The translations under genes and the position numbers were made by a program. Of a stretch of 49,302 nucleotides of DNA, positions 8,335 to 17,632 are shown piece after piece (within the stretch, counting starts at the first letter, position 1; every line of letters starts with the position of its first letter). Origin of the DNA: Candidatus Altarchaeum sp. (GTDB lineage: Archaea > Altiarchaeota > Altiarchaeia > Altiarchaeales > Altiarchaeaceae); NCBI GenBank assembly GCA_018260615.1, contig JAGWDQ010000081.1, positions 1-49,302 of the forward strand, written 5' to 3'. Under the pieces are notes generated by a model that had not been told where the DNA came from, did not search any database, and worked only from the letters and a program-made list of their open reading frames with translations.

Positions 8335-9513
8335 ATGGGTAATAAGGTAGGAATAGTAGGTATAGGTATGACAAAATTCGGAGAACACTGGAATAAGGGC
8401 TTACGGGAATTAATTGTTGAAGCGGGTCTAAAAGCAGTTCATGATGCTAATCTGACAGGAGAGGAAATACAGGCAATATACGGGGGCTGTATGGCTCCGG
8501 GATTGTTTGTCGGACAGGAACACATATCTGCGTTAATTGCTGACCATGTCGGACTTGGAGGAATACCTTCAACGAGGGTTGAAGCAGCGTGTGCAAGCGG
8601 AGGGTTGGCTTTGAGACAGGCATATCTGGCGGTAAGGTCAGGAAGATTAAATGTTGTTGTTGCTGGAGGTGTTGAAAAAATGACAGATGTACCTACAAAC
8701 CTTGCTACGGTTGCTTTAATGGGAGCAGGTGACGAAGAGTGGGAGGGCTTTTACGGAGCAACATTTCCCGGGCTTTATGCTTTAATGGCAAGAAGACACA
8801 TGTACGAATTTGGAACTACAAGAGAACAATTGGCAATGGTTGCGGTTAAAAATCATCACAATGGTGCAATGAATCCATCCGCACAATTTCAGTATGAAAT
8901 AACCGTGGATAAAGTTCTGAAAAGTGCACCTGTTGCAGACCCTTTAACACTTCTTGACTGTTCTCCGATAACAGACGGTGCAGCATCTGTAATTTTAGCA
9001 AGTGAAGAAAAAGCAAAAAAGATAGCAAAGGAAACCGGAAAGGAAATTATATGGATTGCATCGAGCGGACAGGCATCGGATACACTTGCATTGCATGACA
9101 GGGACTCATTATGCAAAACAAAGGCAGCAGTCCTGGCTGGTAAAGAAGCATACCAACAGGCGGGAATAAAACCGGGTGATATTGGTTTTGCCGAGGTTCA
9201 TGATTGTTTTACAATTGCAGAAATAATGGCTATTGAGGGATTGGGCTTCTGCAATTTCGGAGAAGGCGGAAAAATTACCGAAAACGGAGAAACAGCAGTA
9301 AACGGAAGAATTCCGGTAAATACAAGCGGCGGATTAAAGGCAAAAGGACATCCGATAGGAGCAACAGGAATAGCACAGGCGATTGAAGCAACTCTGCAAT
9401 TAAGAGGAGAAGCAGGAGGAAGACAGGTCAAAAATCCCAAATATGGATTAACGCATAATGTCGGAGGCAGCGGAGCAACATGTGTCGTGCATATTTTCAC
9501 TAATGAATATTGA
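8335..9513 (+). CDS. Thiolase (acetyl-CoA C-acetyltransferase, archaeal SCP-x type)
   Basis: A 392-residue thiolase. The nucleophilic cysteine is Cys86 in EAACASGG; the second active-site region is HDCFTIAE and the GHPIGATG loop; a C-terminal [12 protein letters not shown] completes the set. In archaea this family condenses two acetyl-CoA for the mevalonate pathway, usually beside HMG-CoA synthase and a DUF35 OB-fold/zinc partner with which it forms a complex. Neither partner is adjacent here: upstream is a divergent CBS gene and downstream gyrA. The family is secure, but the mevalonate role is inferred. Confidence 0.92.
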   Translation: MGNKVGIVGIGMTKFGEHWNKGLRELIVEAGLKAVHDANLTGEEIQAIYGGCMAPGLFVGQEHISALIADHVGLGGIPSTRVEAACASGGLALRQAYLAVRSGRLNVVVAGGVEKMTDVPTNLATVALMGAGDEEWEGFYGATFPGLYALMARRHMYEFGTTREQLAMVAVKNHHNGAMNPSAQFQYEITVDKVLKSAPVADPLTLLDCSPITDGAASVILASEEKAKKIAKETGKEIIWIASSGQASDTLALHDRDSLCKTKAAVLAGKEAYQQAGIKPGDIGFAEVHDCFTIAEIMAIEGLGFCNFGEGGKITENGETAVNGRIPVNTSGGLKAKGHPIGATGIAQAIEATLQLRGEAGGRQVKNPKYGLTHNVGGSGATCVVHIFTNEY

Positions 9514-9747
9514 ATATTGAAGAATATTAAATTTAAACAGGAGAAAATTTAAAGGAAATTAAAAGGAAAATTTTGAAAGAAATATATTGTTTTTGCAGTC
9601 AAATTTTGTATTTGGGAGATGAGGGAAATAATAAATTTTCTTATCCTAAAGATTGCTAATAAAGTGTTGAAAACCTAATTTATATTCAAAATTTATCAAA
9701 CCAACTATATCTAAATTTTTAAATTTCATAAATTTTCATAATTTCAA

Positions 9748-12393
9748 ATGGATAAAGACACAAAGAAAGAGGAAACAAAAGAGACAAAGGAAAAAGAGAC
9801 AAAAGCAGTTACAAAAGAAATTATTATAGAAAGAGATGTTGAAAGCGAAGTTAAACGTTCGTATCTTGATTATGCGATGAGTGTCATTGTAGGAAGAGCA
9901 TTGCCTGATGTAAGAGACGGCCTAAAACCGGTTCACAGAAGAATCCTTTACGGAATGCTTGAACTCGGACTGGACTCAAACAAGGCATACAAAAAGTGTG
10001 CCAGAATAGTCGGAGATGTAATGGGTAAATATCACCCTCACGGAGATGCATCCATTTATGATGCACTTGTCCGGATGGCACAGGATTTTTCTTATCGTTA
10101 TCCTCTTGTAGACGGGCAGGGAAATTTCGGTTCGATCGACGGGGATAGCCCGGCCGCGATGCGATACACAGAAGCACGTATCTCAAAAATTTCAGACGAA
10201 ATGCTAAAAGACATAGAAAAAGAGACGGTTGACTTCAGGGAAAATTTTGACGGCACTTTAAAAGAGCCATGTGTAGTTCCGGCGAAATTTCCGAATTTAC
10301 TTATTAACGGCTCAAGCGGGATTGCAGTCGGAATGGCAACAAACATGCCACCTCACAATATCATCGAAATTATTGACGGAACAATTATGCAGATAGACAA
10401 TCCCGGAGTTACTATTGAAGAATTAACAACTGTAATCCATGGTCCTGATTTTCCGACAGGCGGGGAAATTTACGGTAAAAGAGGAATTTTTGCCGCCTAC
10501 ACAACAGGGCGCGGAATAGTAAAAATCAGGGCAAAGACAACAACCGAAGAAAAGAAAGGCAGGAACAGAATCGTTGTTGAAGAAATTCCCTACCAGGTTA
10601 ATAAATCAGTGCTGGTTGAAAATATTGCAAATTTATCCCGCGATAAAAAAATTGACGGAATTGCAGACATAAGAGACGAATCAAACAGGGACGGGATACG
10701 AATAGTAATAGACATGAAGCATAATGCAAACGAAGAAATTTTGCTGAACCAGTTGTTCAAGCACACACAACTTACAACAACATTCGGAATTATAAATTTA
10801 GTTCTGGTAAATGGTGTTCCGAAGGTATTAAATTTAAAGGAACTTATCGGCGAATTTTTAAAACACAGAGAGGATATTGTCCGAAAAAGAGAAGAATACG
10901 AATTAAAAAAGGCGGCGGAAAGAGCCCATATACTTGAGGGTTTCATGGTTGTTCTGTCAAATACTGATGAAATTATAAGGGGCATAAAGTCGGCTGAAAG
11001 TGTTGAGGAAGCGCTCAAATTTTTAACGGAGAAATTTAATTTAGACGAAATTCAGGCGAAGGCGGTCCTGCAGATGAGGTTACAGCAGTTAACAAAATTA
11101 GAACACGGAAAGGTTGAAGATGAGCATAATAAACTTATTGAAGAAATTTCACACCACGAAGAAATTTTGGCGGATGTGGGAAAAATTTATGAAATTATTA
11201 AAAATGAGTTAATAGAAATAAAGAGAAAATACGGTGACAAAAGAAGAACTGCCCTCTTTGACGAAATTTCTGACTTTGAAGATGAGGATTTAATTCCGAA
11301 TACAAATATTGTCCTGACACTTACAAACGGCGGCTATATCAAAAGAGCAACAGAGGACTCATACAAACGACAAAACCGGGGCGGGAAGGGCTCATCAGGA
11401 GTAAAAACAATAGAGACCGACTTTTTGAAAAATTTAGTTAATGCCCAGTCACATGATTATGTGTTGTTATTCACAAATAAAGGAAAGGTCTATTCAATAA
11501 AGGCATATATGATTCCCGAAGCAGGCAGGCAGAGTAAAGGAAAAGCGGCAATAAATTTAATCAATATAGCCGAAGATGAGAAAATTATAAATATACTTCC
11601 GGTATCTTTATTTAGTGAAAATAAATTTTTACTGATGTGTACTGCGAAAGGAATAGTTAAAAAAACAAAAATTTCTGCTTATTCAAAGATAAAAAAGAGC
11701 GGAATTATCGCAATAAGAATCAGGGAAGGCGATGTATTAATAAGTGCCGAGCTCATAGAGCAATACAATCATGTTTTTTTGGTAACAAAGAAGGGCATGT
11801 CCATAAATTTCACCGAGGAAGATGTCAGAGAAGTCGGAAGAAATTCAATAGGTGTAAAAGGAATAAGGCTGAAAGCCGATGATGTTGTTGTAGGTATGAT
11901 TACCGCAAAAGAAGAGGAAATTTCATCAAAGTCGCTGCTGACTGTTACGGAACACGGGTATGGAAAAAGAACCCTGCTTTTAAATTACAGAAAACAAAGA
12001 AGAGGGGGAATCGGAACTAAGGATATTAAAACAGACGAAAGAAACGGGAATGTAATTGATGCAAAAAAAATTACTGCGGAAGAGGAAATTTTACTTTCTT
12101 CATCATCCGGCAAGGTCATAAGGATGCGGGCAGGCGATGTTAGGGAAATTAAGAGAAATACAAAAGGAGTGAAACTTATGGGGATTGAAGAAAAGGAAAA
12201 GATAACTTCGGTTGATGTCATTGCAGCAGGCATGATAAATACGGATGTTGTAAATACGAATACAGACAAACAGGACAAAGATAAAGAACAGACAAATGAG
12301 GAGAATCAGGGAAATCAGGATACGAATCAGGAAAATCAGACAACAAATCAGGATACGGCTCAAAATAAGCAAAGTAAGCTCACGGAGGAGTAA
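9748..12393 (+). CDS. gyrA: DNA gyrase subunit A
   Basis: An 881-residue type IIA topoisomerase A subunit of bacterial type that, with GyrB, introduces negative supercoils. The N-terminal [28 protein letters not shown] and the catalytic tyrosine Tyr140 in [10 protein letters not shown] mark the breakage-reunion domain. The C-terminal pinwheel carries a GyrA-box-like QRRGGIG (about residue 750), needed for wrapping. The first 34 residues are a Lys/Glu/Thr-rich extension, and the last 50 are Asn/Gln/Thr/Asp repeats ([10 protein letters not shown]), both unlike ordinary GyrA. gyrB is not adjacent. In archaea gyrase was acquired from bacteria. A 234-nt gap precedes it, so it is probably monocistronic. 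Confidence 0.97.
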   Translation: MDKDTKKEETKETKEKETKAVTKEIIIERDVESEVKRSYLDYAMSVIVGRALPDVRDGLKPVHRRILYGMLELGLDSNKAYKKCARIVGDVMGKYHPHGDASIYDALVRMAQDFSYRYPLVDGQGNFGSIDGDSPAAMRYTEARISKISDEMLKDIEKETVDFRENFDGTLKEPCVVPAKFPNLLINGSSGIAVGMATNMPPHNIIEIIDGTIMQIDNPGVTIEELTTVIHGPDFPTGGEIYGKRGIFAAYTTGRGIVKIRAKTTTEEKKGRNRIVVEEIPYQVNKSVLVENIANLSRDKKIDGIADIRDESNRDGIRIVIDMKHNANEEILLNQLFKHTQLTTTFGIINLVLVNGVPKVLNLKELIGEFLKHREDIVRKREEYELKKAAERAHILEGFMVVLSNTDEIIRGIKSAESVEEALKFLTEKFNLDEIQAKAVLQMRLQQLTKLEHGKVEDEHNKLIEEISHHEEILADVGKIYEIIKNELIEIKRKYGDKRRTALFDEISDFEDEDLIPNTNIVLTLTNGGYIKRATEDSYKRQNRGGKGSSGVKTIETDFLKNLVNAQSHDYVLLFTNKGKVYSIKAYMIPEAGRQSKGKAAINLINIAEDEKIINILPVSLFSENKFLLMCTAKGIVKKTKISAYSKIKKSGIIAIRIREGDVLISAELIEQYNHVFLVTKKGMSINFTEEDVREVGRNSIGVKGIRLKADDVVVGMITAKEEEISSKSLLTVTEHGYGKRTLLLNYRKQRRGGIGTKDIKTDERNGNVIDAKKITAEEEILLSSSSGKVIRMRAGDVREIKRNTKGVKLMGIEEKEKITSVDVIAAGMINTDVVNTNTDKQDKDKEQTNEENQGNQDTNQENQTTNQDTAQNKQSKLTEE

Positions 12394-12449
12394 AATTTAT
12401 AAGAAAGAATTCAGGAATAAAAATATTGTTAAGTCAGAATAATTTATAA

Positions 12450-12554
12450 ACAATTCAGCCAAATATAACTGGATATTATAAATTTACTGGAAGCGGAGAT
12501 ATAAATTTACTTGATGTCTTTGCTTTAATTGCTCAAATTGTTATCGGAGAATAA
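12450..12554 (+). pseudogene. Dockerin/EF-hand C-terminal tail fragment A
   Basis: An open frame without a start codon encodes a dockerin-like end, GSGDINLLDVFALIAQIVIG, closely similar to the C-terminus of the beta-helix protein at 32253-33710 (DDINLIDVFTLVDKIV). The Asp/Asn/Gly loop plus the LLDVFALI helix is one calcium-binding F-hand. It is followed by TAATTTTAACAGAAAGAA, a string repeated after fragment B. Nothing upstream could express it, so it is read as the surviving 3' end of a lost surface-protein gene. Confidence 0.75.
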
Positions 12555-12587
12555 TTTTAACAGAAAGAAATAAAATCAAAAACAAAA

Positions 12588-12857
12588 ATGAGATATAAAA
12601 TCATATTAGAAAAGGACGAAGAAGGCGGATATTCGGTGTATGTTCCCGCACTTAAGGGATGTTTTACTCAGGGCGAGACATTTGAAGAGGCAGTTGAAAA
12701 CGCCAGGGAAGCAATTGAAGGTTTCATTGAAACATTGAAGGCACATGATCAGCCAATACCAAAAGATGAAGAATTGGTGTTTACGGAAGTTGCGGTTCCA
12801 ATGCTTTCGGAATACTTGTTAAAAGCAAACGCACAGGCAGTTGAAGCAAATTATTAA
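12588..12857 (+). CDS. hicB: HicB-like antitoxin (UPF0150), orphan
   Basis: An 89-residue HicB/UPF0150 fold protein: RYKIILEKDEEGGYSVYVPALKGC followed by FTQGETFEEAVENAREAIEGF is the standard partial RNase H-like antitoxin core. HicB proteins neutralise HicA mRNA interferases. No HicA reading frame with its GSH motif is seen on either side, so this is an orphan or a relic of a pair. The downstream gap contains a hairpin repeat. It starts shortly after the dockerin tail fragment, within the eroded accessory stretch. Confidence 0.85.
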   Translation: MRYKIILEKDEEGGYSVYVPALKGCFTQGETFEEAVENAREAIEGFIETLKAHDQPIPKDEELVFTEVAVPMLSEYLLKANAQAVEANY

Positions 12858-13166
12858 AATATCACCTTGCTGACGCTCGGAGATTTTACAAAACTTCGTT
12901 TTGAAAAATGGCTAAACGTCCGGTTCTGATAAATATTTAAACGAAAATTTTTCCGAACAAAGAAATCCTGGGTTTTGCAGTTCCTGTCAAAAATTAACAT
13001 CTCTATTTTTATAAATGGCACATAATATTTTATATTGTTTTATATTTAATTTAAAATACATCCAAAATATATTTATTATCAAACAAAATTAATAATAAAA
13101 GTCAAAATGAGCAACATTTGATTTTATAAATTTATACTAATTCTGTTTACTCTTTATTCATTAAAA
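12858..13166. repeat. Gap with hairpin repeat copy 1
   Basis: This 309-nt gap carries, at about 12869-12910, a TCGGAGATTTTACAAAACTTCGTTTTGAAAA-type hairpin (ACAAAAC / GTTTTG stem). The reverse complement of nearly the same string lies at 22774-22823. The rest is AT-rich, and TATA-like sequence around 13030-13060 may serve the ATPase gene that follows. No HicA or other gene was found. Confidence 0.6.
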
Positions 13167-14264
13167 ATGACAAATATAAGGAAAATTGAATTTTTTGACA
13201 GGGAAAAGGAAAGAGGGGAAATCATGCAAATTTTAGAGTCAGAACCGCACTTGATAAACTTTATTTACGGGCCAATAAACAGCGGAAAGACATCTTTAAT
13301 AACAAATTTAATTGAAAATCTGCCTGAAAATTATGTTGTTTTTTATGTGAATTTAAGGAGAAAATCAATTATAAGATATGAGGATTTTATCAGGGTTTTA
13401 TTCGCAATTGAAGAAGGAGGATTCTTAAAAAAAATCAAAAATATTTTTACAAAGGTCTTAAAACATATCACTTCCACAGGAGAAAAGACATTATATAAAT
13501 CCCATGGAATTCCTGTGGATAAGAGTTTGCTTGAAACATTTTTCAAAGAAAAAAGTAATGAAGATGTGTTTAACTATCTTGTAGAATATTTTAAAAACAT
13601 TGCAAAACACAAAACGCCTGTTTTGGTAATTGATGAATTACAGATGATTGGCGATCTTGAGATTAATGGAAAACTGATTTATAAATTGTTTAACTTCTTC
13701 ATTGGCTTAACAAAAGAATTGCATATCTGTCATGTTTTTGCTTTATCATCTGATTCGTTATTTATTGAAAGGGTTTATGCCGAAGCAATGCTCGAAGGAA
13801 GGACAAACTATTTGTTAGTTGATGATTTTGATAAAGAAACCGCGAGAAAATTTTTGGAAAAATATAACTTCGGAGATACAGATATTGCTATTCAGTATTT
13901 TGGCGGGAAGCCGGGGGACTTAATAAAATTACTGGCACAAAATAAAGATATTACAATTTTCATGAAGGAAACGACTGATGAGAAAAAGCGTTTTTTGATA
14001 GACATGCTGGATGAATTATTATATGTAAAACCAAAAATAGAAATAGGAAAGGAGAAAATACCTGTTGAAAGGCACAAAATAATAGATGTGTTAAAGAAGT
14101 TTAAAGATAAAGAAGAAACAGAGGATGTGGAAATAAGCAGACCTGAGAAAATATATCTGGTTAATAGAAACATATTGTTTGTGAATTCAAAGAGCGGAAT
14201 AATAAAACCACAATCAAAAATCATCCTGACCGCGATAAGAGAAATTTTAAAGGAAATAAAATAA
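13167..14264 (+). CDS. Archaeal P-loop ATPase (ATPase_2 type), paralogue 1
   Basis: A 365-residue STAND/AAA-like ATPase of the archaeal ATPase_2 family. It begins with the typical EFFDREKER, the Walker A loop is YGPINSGKTS (residues 32-41), and Walker B is VLVIDELQMI near 153-162. ALSSDSLFIERVY resembles the sensor region. The C-terminal ~100 residues are variable and end in a winged-helix-like LTAIREILKE. Such proteins are abundant, mobile and of unknown function in archaea. The stretch 13330-13633 is identical to paralogue 2 at base level while flanks differ. A dockerin fragment overlaps its stop codon. Confidence 0.85.
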   Translation: MTNIRKIEFFDREKERGEIMQILESEPHLINFIYGPINSGKTSLITNLIENLPENYVVFYVNLRRKSIIRYEDFIRVLFAIEEGGFLKKIKNIFTKVLKHITSTGEKTLYKSHGIPVDKSLLETFFKEKSNEDVFNYLVEYFKNIAKHKTPVLVIDELQMIGDLEINGKLIYKLFNFFIGLTKELHICHVFALSSDSLFIERVYAEAMLEGRTNYLLVDDFDKETARKFLEKYNFGDTDIAIQYFGGKPGDLIKLLAQNKDITIFMKETTDEKKRFLIDMLDELLYVKPKIEIGKEKIPVERHKIIDVLKKFKDKEETEDVEISRPEKIYLVNRNILFVNSKSGIIKPQSKIILTAIREILKEIK

Positions 14265-14310
14265 TTTATTTGATGTGTTTGCTTTGATTGATAAGATTGT
14301 TATCGGATGA
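14263..14310 (+). pseudogene. Dockerin tail fragment B
   Basis: Sixteen codons, NLFDVFALIDKIVIG and stop, overlap the last bases of ATPase 1 and match the end of the dockerin domains at 12554 and 33710. The downstream TAATTTTAACAGAAAGAA is identical to that following fragment A, so the homology runs past the stop codon. It is a gene-end remnant. Confidence 0.7.
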
Positions 14311-14339
14311 TAATTTTAACAGAAAGAAATAAAGATAAA

Positions 14340-14420
14340 ATGAATACAACCAAAAATTTTGAATACGACATTGAATTTTTTGACAGGGAAAGTAAAATAT
14401 TAAAATTTTGCACATTTTGA
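14340..14420 (+). pseudogene. N-terminal fragment of a third ATPase copy
   Basis: A 26-codon ORF, MNTTKNFEYDIEFFDRESK then ILKFCTF and stop, matches the first residues of both neighbouring ATPases (IEFFDREKE...ILHIL). After TTTTGCACATTTT the homology to paralogue 2 ends in a stop. It is a truncated, slightly frameshifted remnant of a third ATPase gene, lying directly behind dockerin fragment B. Confidence 0.65.
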
Positions 14421-14484
14421 GATATAAACCGAATTGATAAATCTTTATGCAAAATAACAAATTATAGAATTAAATTTATAGAAC

Positions 14485-15552
14485 ATGAAAGGCATTCAAA
14501 GGACTGAATTTTTTGACAGGGAAAAGGAAAAGGAGGAAATTTTGCACATTTTAAGGCAGGAACCACAAGAGATAAATTTCATTTACGGGCCCATAAACAG
14601 CGGAAAGACATCTTTGATTACAAATCTGATTGAAAATTTACCTGATGATTATGTTGTTTTTTATGTGAATTTAAGGAGAAAATCAATTATAAGATATGAG
14701 GATTTTATCAGGGTTTTATTCGCAATTGAAGAAGGAGGATTCTTAAAAAAAATCAAAAATATTTTTACAAAGGTCTTAAAACATATCACTTCCACAGGAG
14801 AAAAGACATTATATAAATCCCATGGAATTCCTGTGGATAAGAGTTTGCTTGAAACATTTTTCAAAGAAAAAAGTAATGAAGATGTGTTTAACTATCTTGT
14901 AGAATATTTTAAAAACATTGCAAAACACAAAACGCCTGTTTTGGTAATTGACGAATTACAGATGATTGGCGATCTGGAAATTAACGGAAAACTGATTTAT
15001 AAATTGTTTAATTTTTTCATTGGTTTAACGAAAGAACTGCATATCTGCCATGTTTTTGCTTTATCATCTGACTCGCTGTTTATTGAGAAGGTCTATAACG
15101 AAGCAATACTTAAGGAAAGATGCCGATATGTCCTTGTAGACGAATTTGATGAAAAAACAACCTTGAAATTTTTAGAAAAATATAAAGTTGGTGAGGATGA
15201 GCAGGACTTGGCGCGGAATTGTTTAGGGGGAAAACCCGGAATGTTGACTTCTTTCATAAATACGAGCAACAGGAAGGACTTTGTTGAGGATGTGCTTACA
15301 AAAAGAAAGGGCGATATTGAAGAACTCATATTTTCACTTGAGGATAAAAACACAGCGATGTTTGAAAAAATAATAAATGTGTTTAAAAATTTCATAAATG
15401 CGGAATCCGTAAAATACAAATATATTACAGATGAAATTCTCCTTTTGGTCGGTGAAAATATCATCTTTGTAGATCCATATAAGAAAATAATGAGGATGCA
15501 GTCAAAAACAGATTTGCTCGCAGTAAGAGAAATTTTAAAGGAACTCAAATAA
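14485..15552 (+). CDS. Archaeal P-loop ATPase (ATPase_2 type), paralogue 2
   Basis: A 355-residue paralogue of the preceding ATPase. Walker A YGPINSGKTS and Walker B VLVIDELQMI are conserved, as is the EFFDREKEKEE start. The middle third (14648-14951) is base-for-base identical to paralogue 1, including third positions, whereas the C-terminal third (after about residue 215) is clearly diverged. This pattern indicates recent gene conversion or a recombinational swap. The C-terminus again ends in an LLAVREILKEL winged-helix-like segment. Cellular role is unknown. A dockerin tail fragment follows 44 nt downstream. Confidence 0.85.
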   Translation: MKGIQRTEFFDREKEKEEILHILRQEPQEINFIYGPINSGKTSLITNLIENLPDDYVVFYVNLRRKSIIRYEDFIRVLFAIEEGGFLKKIKNIFTKVLKHITSTGEKTLYKSHGIPVDKSLLETFFKEKSNEDVFNYLVEYFKNIAKHKTPVLVIDELQMIGDLEINGKLIYKLFNFFIGLTKELHICHVFALSSDSLFIEKVYNEAILKERCRYVLVDEFDEKTTLKFLEKYKVGEDEQDLARNCLGGKPGMLTSFINTSNRKDFVEDVLTKRKGDIEELIFSLEDKNTAMFEKIINVFKNFINAESVKYKYITDEILLLVGENIIFVDPYKKIMRMQSKTDLLAVREILKELK

Positions 15553-15595
15553 CTTTATTGTGAAGGTAAAGAGAAGACATCTTTGGTGACTTGAA

Positions 15596-15721
15596 ATGTC
15601 TGAATATTTGAGCGGGGAGAAAAATTTGAAATCTCCTTTATATAATAATTCGGACAACAACAACGGGATAAATTTACCTGATGTCTTTGCTTTAATTGCT
15701 CATATTGTTATTGAAGGATAG
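15596..15721 (+). pseudogene. Dockerin tail fragment C
   Basis: The frame MSEYLSGEKNLKSPLYNNSD...NGINLPDVFALIAHIVIEG parallels the last 45 residues of the 32253-33710 protein (LEYLSGEKNLKYPQYCNLDN...). Upstream homology continues in another frame (GACATCTTTGGTGACTTG against GACATCTTTGATTTG), so a frameshift has broken it. It is the longest of the three dockerin remnants. Confidence 0.75.
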
Positions 15722-15796
15722 ATTTAAATATTAAAAAATTCGGGAATTACGGTTAAATTTTCACTGGACTGAATAGTTACGAAAAATTTTAAAATT

Positions 15797-15872
15797 TAAT
15801 TGTTCCGCCAGACATTTTTACTAAGGAGGTAGTAGGGTTGCTTTTTTATAAGACCTGTCTGGCGGATAATTG
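15797..15872. mobile_element. Short inverted-repeat element flanked by TAATTG direct repeats
   Basis: Perfect 11-bp inverted repeats TCCGCCAGACA (15804-15814) and TGTCTGGCGGA (15856-15866) enclose about 41 nt. The hexamer TAATTG is found immediately outside both ends (15797-15802, 15867-15872), as a target-site duplication would be. The arms are GC-rich in AT-rich surroundings. It has no coding capacity. It could be a miniature transposable element or a strong hairpin terminator. Confidence 0.55.
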
Positions 15873-15878
15873 ATTTCG

Positions 15879-16034
15879 CTAAAAGTGACTTTTTCTTATG
15901 CCAATCGCTTTGTCAGGATACATTAATTTGGCACTTGTTATTAATTCATCAAGATTGCCTCCTTTTGATATTATGGCTCCGCTTACCCATATTTCAAATT
16001 CCATATTTGCCTGTTGATTTACCGCTTCGTCCAT
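15879..16034 (-). CDS. Small protein paralogous to next gene (51 aa, DUF5678-like)
   Basis: A 51-residue ORF (starts MDEAVNQQANMEFEIWVSG, ends KAIGIRKSHF). It is a clear paralogue of the 69-residue gene upstream: MDE-VNQQ-N-E-EIWV, the GGNLDELI-SAK-MYP core and the promoter region are shared. It lacks about ten residues in the middle and the C-terminal tail, so it may be a shortened or decaying copy. The pattern of a helix ending in YPDKA followed by a strand resembles the DUF5678 group seen elsewhere in this window. Confidence 0.5.
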   Translation of the reverse strand: MDEAVNQQANMEFEIWVSGAIISKGGNLDELITSAKLMYPDKAIGIRKSHF

Positions 16035-16316
16035 TTTTGCATATTTAAAATTTTTTTAAAAATTTAGCCAAAATTTATTTTGGATTATTTTTTAAAGTTT
16101 TATATAATCCGTCAGGCGAATATTTTATAATAAGTGCGCTATGGGGATACATCCGTTTGGCGTCATCCAGTAATTCATCAATATTGTTTCCCTTTAATAT
16201 TAGTGTGGTTATTTGTGCTTCATGTGCTTCATTTACCCATATTTCATATTCCTCATTTGTCTGTTGATTTACCTTTTCGTCCATTTTTGCATATTTAAAA
16301 TTTTTTTAAAAATTTA
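16007..16316. repeat. Duplicated start/leader region of the two small DUF5678-like genes
   Basis: The string CCTGTTGATTTACC...CTTCGTCCATTTTTGCATATTTAAAATTTTTTTAAAAATTTA occurs at 16007-16066 and again at 16257-16316 with single-base differences. The unit covers the first codons and upstream leader of both genes, so a ~250-nt tandem duplication created the pair. Confidence 0.75.
16075..16284 (-). CDS. Small DUF5678-like protein (69 aa)
   Basis: A 69-residue protein with EYEIWVNEAHEAQITTLILKG, then NNIDELLDDAKRMYPHSALIIKY. The strand-helix-'YPxxxxxI' pattern is like the DUF5678 proteins at 30562 and 31464 that precede aspartic-protease-like genes, but no protease gene follows here. The ~50-nt stretch around its start (16257-16316) is repeated almost exactly before the 51-residue paralogue (16007-16066). 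It lies 40 nt downstream of the coiled-coil regulator on the same strand. Function unknown. Confidence 0.55.
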   Translation of the reverse strand: MDEKVNQQTNEEYEIWVNEAHEAQITTLILKGNNIDELLDDAKRMYPHSALIIKYSPDGLYKTLKNNPK

Positions 16317-16324
16317 TCTGAAAT

Positions 16325-17083
16325 TTATTTTTTAATTTTGTCATCAGGTATCTGATAATACACCTTTTTATCGCGGATAATTTTTTCAAGCTCATTCTTT
16401 CTGTAAAGTATATTCAGTCGCGCACTTGCCGCATTTTTTCCCTTATATTTAAATACCTTCCGCACATCATCGGCACATGCAATACCTTTCTCTTTTATAA
16501 AATTTAATATTTGTTTATCCGTGGTTGTGAGATTTTCCGCTTTTTTTGAGTGTTCAATAAGTCCTTCAATTCCATCTATCCTCTCATTCAGCACATTTTC
16601 AAATTTTTCCAGCCGTTCAATGAGCATTTCAGATTTTTCATTAGTATCTTTAGTTATTGCATGCGAACCTTGTGCTAAATTTTTCGTCTCGTTTATTTTT
16701 TGAAGCATATCAATCACAAAAGAAGTATTATTTAAAAATTTTCCATCATGATTTGTGTTTATATTTGACTTTATATATGCTTCTATATTTTTCATCACTT
16801 CATTTCTTACTTCCAAAAACATTTTATTTCTTTCATCTGCCATGACATCTTTTACGAACTTTTCAAGAGCACTCGCGAATGTTTCAATGGCAAGTTCCCT
16901 GCTTTCAGTGGAATCATCAGAACCAATAATCGCATCATAAATAAGTTTTACAAAATATTTCTTTCTGTGGTTGCTTTTATTGCATTTATTACTTTCATTA
17001 CTATCATTATCCTTATTACCTTCATTTGCTTTTTCTTTTCCGGAAGAAAAATTTATATCCAAATCACGATTAATGGCGTCCAT
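16325..17083 (-). CDS. Coiled-coil protein with C-terminal winged-helix DNA-binding domain
   Basis: A 252-residue protein. Residues 15-42 are Asn/Ser/Lys low complexity. The middle (45-190) is helical, with a predicted coiled coil around MLIERLEKFENVLNERIDGIEGL. Residues 190-250 (TTTDKQILNFIKEKGIACADDVRKVF...SARLNILYRKNELEKI) look like a winged helix similar to MarR/ArsR-type helices. It is probably a transcriptional regulator or chromosome-associated protein. It is the first gene of a leftward set with the two small DUF5678-like genes. I do not recognise a named family. Confidence 0.6.
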   Translation of the reverse strand: MDAINRDLDINFSSGKEKANEGNKDNDSNESNKCNKSNHRKKYFVKLIYDAIIGSDDSTESRELAIETFASALEKFVKDVMADERNKMFLEVRNEVMKNIEAYIKSNINTNHDGKFLNNTSFVIDMLQKINETKNLAQGSHAITKDTNEKSEMLIERLEKFENVLNERIDGIEGLIEHSKKAENLTTTDKQILNFIKEKGIACADDVRKVFKYKGKNAASARLNILYRKNELEKIIRDKKVYYQIPDDKIKK

Positions 17084-17323
17084 TTTGTAGGGAGTTTATG
17101 ATTTTTATGATTTTTGACTGGAATGAAAAATTTAATCGGAGTTATTTAATTAATAATAAAAGTATAAGTATTTAAAATAATTTGATTAGCATGATATAAT
17201 TATGATTTATAAGATTATAATTAAAATAAAAATAAAATAAAAGAATAAAAAAGAATGAAAAGAAATTTAAATTTATTCCGTTGAGAAATTTAATTCATTG
17301 GATGAAAATCAATATCTCTTAAA

Positions 17324-17578
17324 ATGTTGTGGTCAATTGTTACAATATCAGAGAACAATCTATCTGATAAGGACAAGGATTTAATAGCGGATTTGGTGGA
17401 TGCTGAGTGCCATAACGCAACAGAAAAATGCGGGTTTATATTGCATGATATCCTGGAAACACAAAATTCTTCCGAAGCGATAATTGAAGGCAAAAAATGT
17501 GCTGCTGAAAATATTGTCAATGTGTTAAAGAGCAACACTGATTATGAAGTTACTTATAAAAAGATTAAGAAAAGATGA
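17324..17578 (+). CDS. Hypothetical protein, 84 aa
   Basis: An 84-residue, mostly helical and acidic protein: SDKDKDLIADLVDAECHNATEKCGF...IIEGKKCAAENIVNVLKSNTDYEVTYKKIKKR. Charge distribution and lysine-rich end look like a real small protein, unlike the Ser/Phe-rich ORF on the opposite strand, although that one contains a protein-like 'TIDHNILRDIDFHP' end. No family is recognised and there is no ribosome-binding site. It may equally be the remaining 3' part of a larger gene. Confidence 0.35.
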   Translation: MLWSIVTISENNLSDKDKDLIADLVDAECHNATEKCGFILHDILETQNSSEAIIEGKKCAAENIVNVLKSNTDYEVTYKKIKKR

Positions 17579-17632
17579 GTTTAAGTTAGAACAAATCTTT
17601 TTATCAGAATGCAAAAAATTGATATTTATAAA

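Noticed and set aside
12858..13166. HicA partner for the HicB gene
   Set aside because: No frame with a HicA-like basic dsRBD-like pattern or GSH motif was found on either strand in the flanks.
17290..17538. 82-aa ORF on the minus strand
   Set aside because: It is Ser/Phe/Ile-rich as expected of an antisense shadow, and the plus-strand frame has better charge pattern. Its protein-like C-terminal end leaves some doubt.
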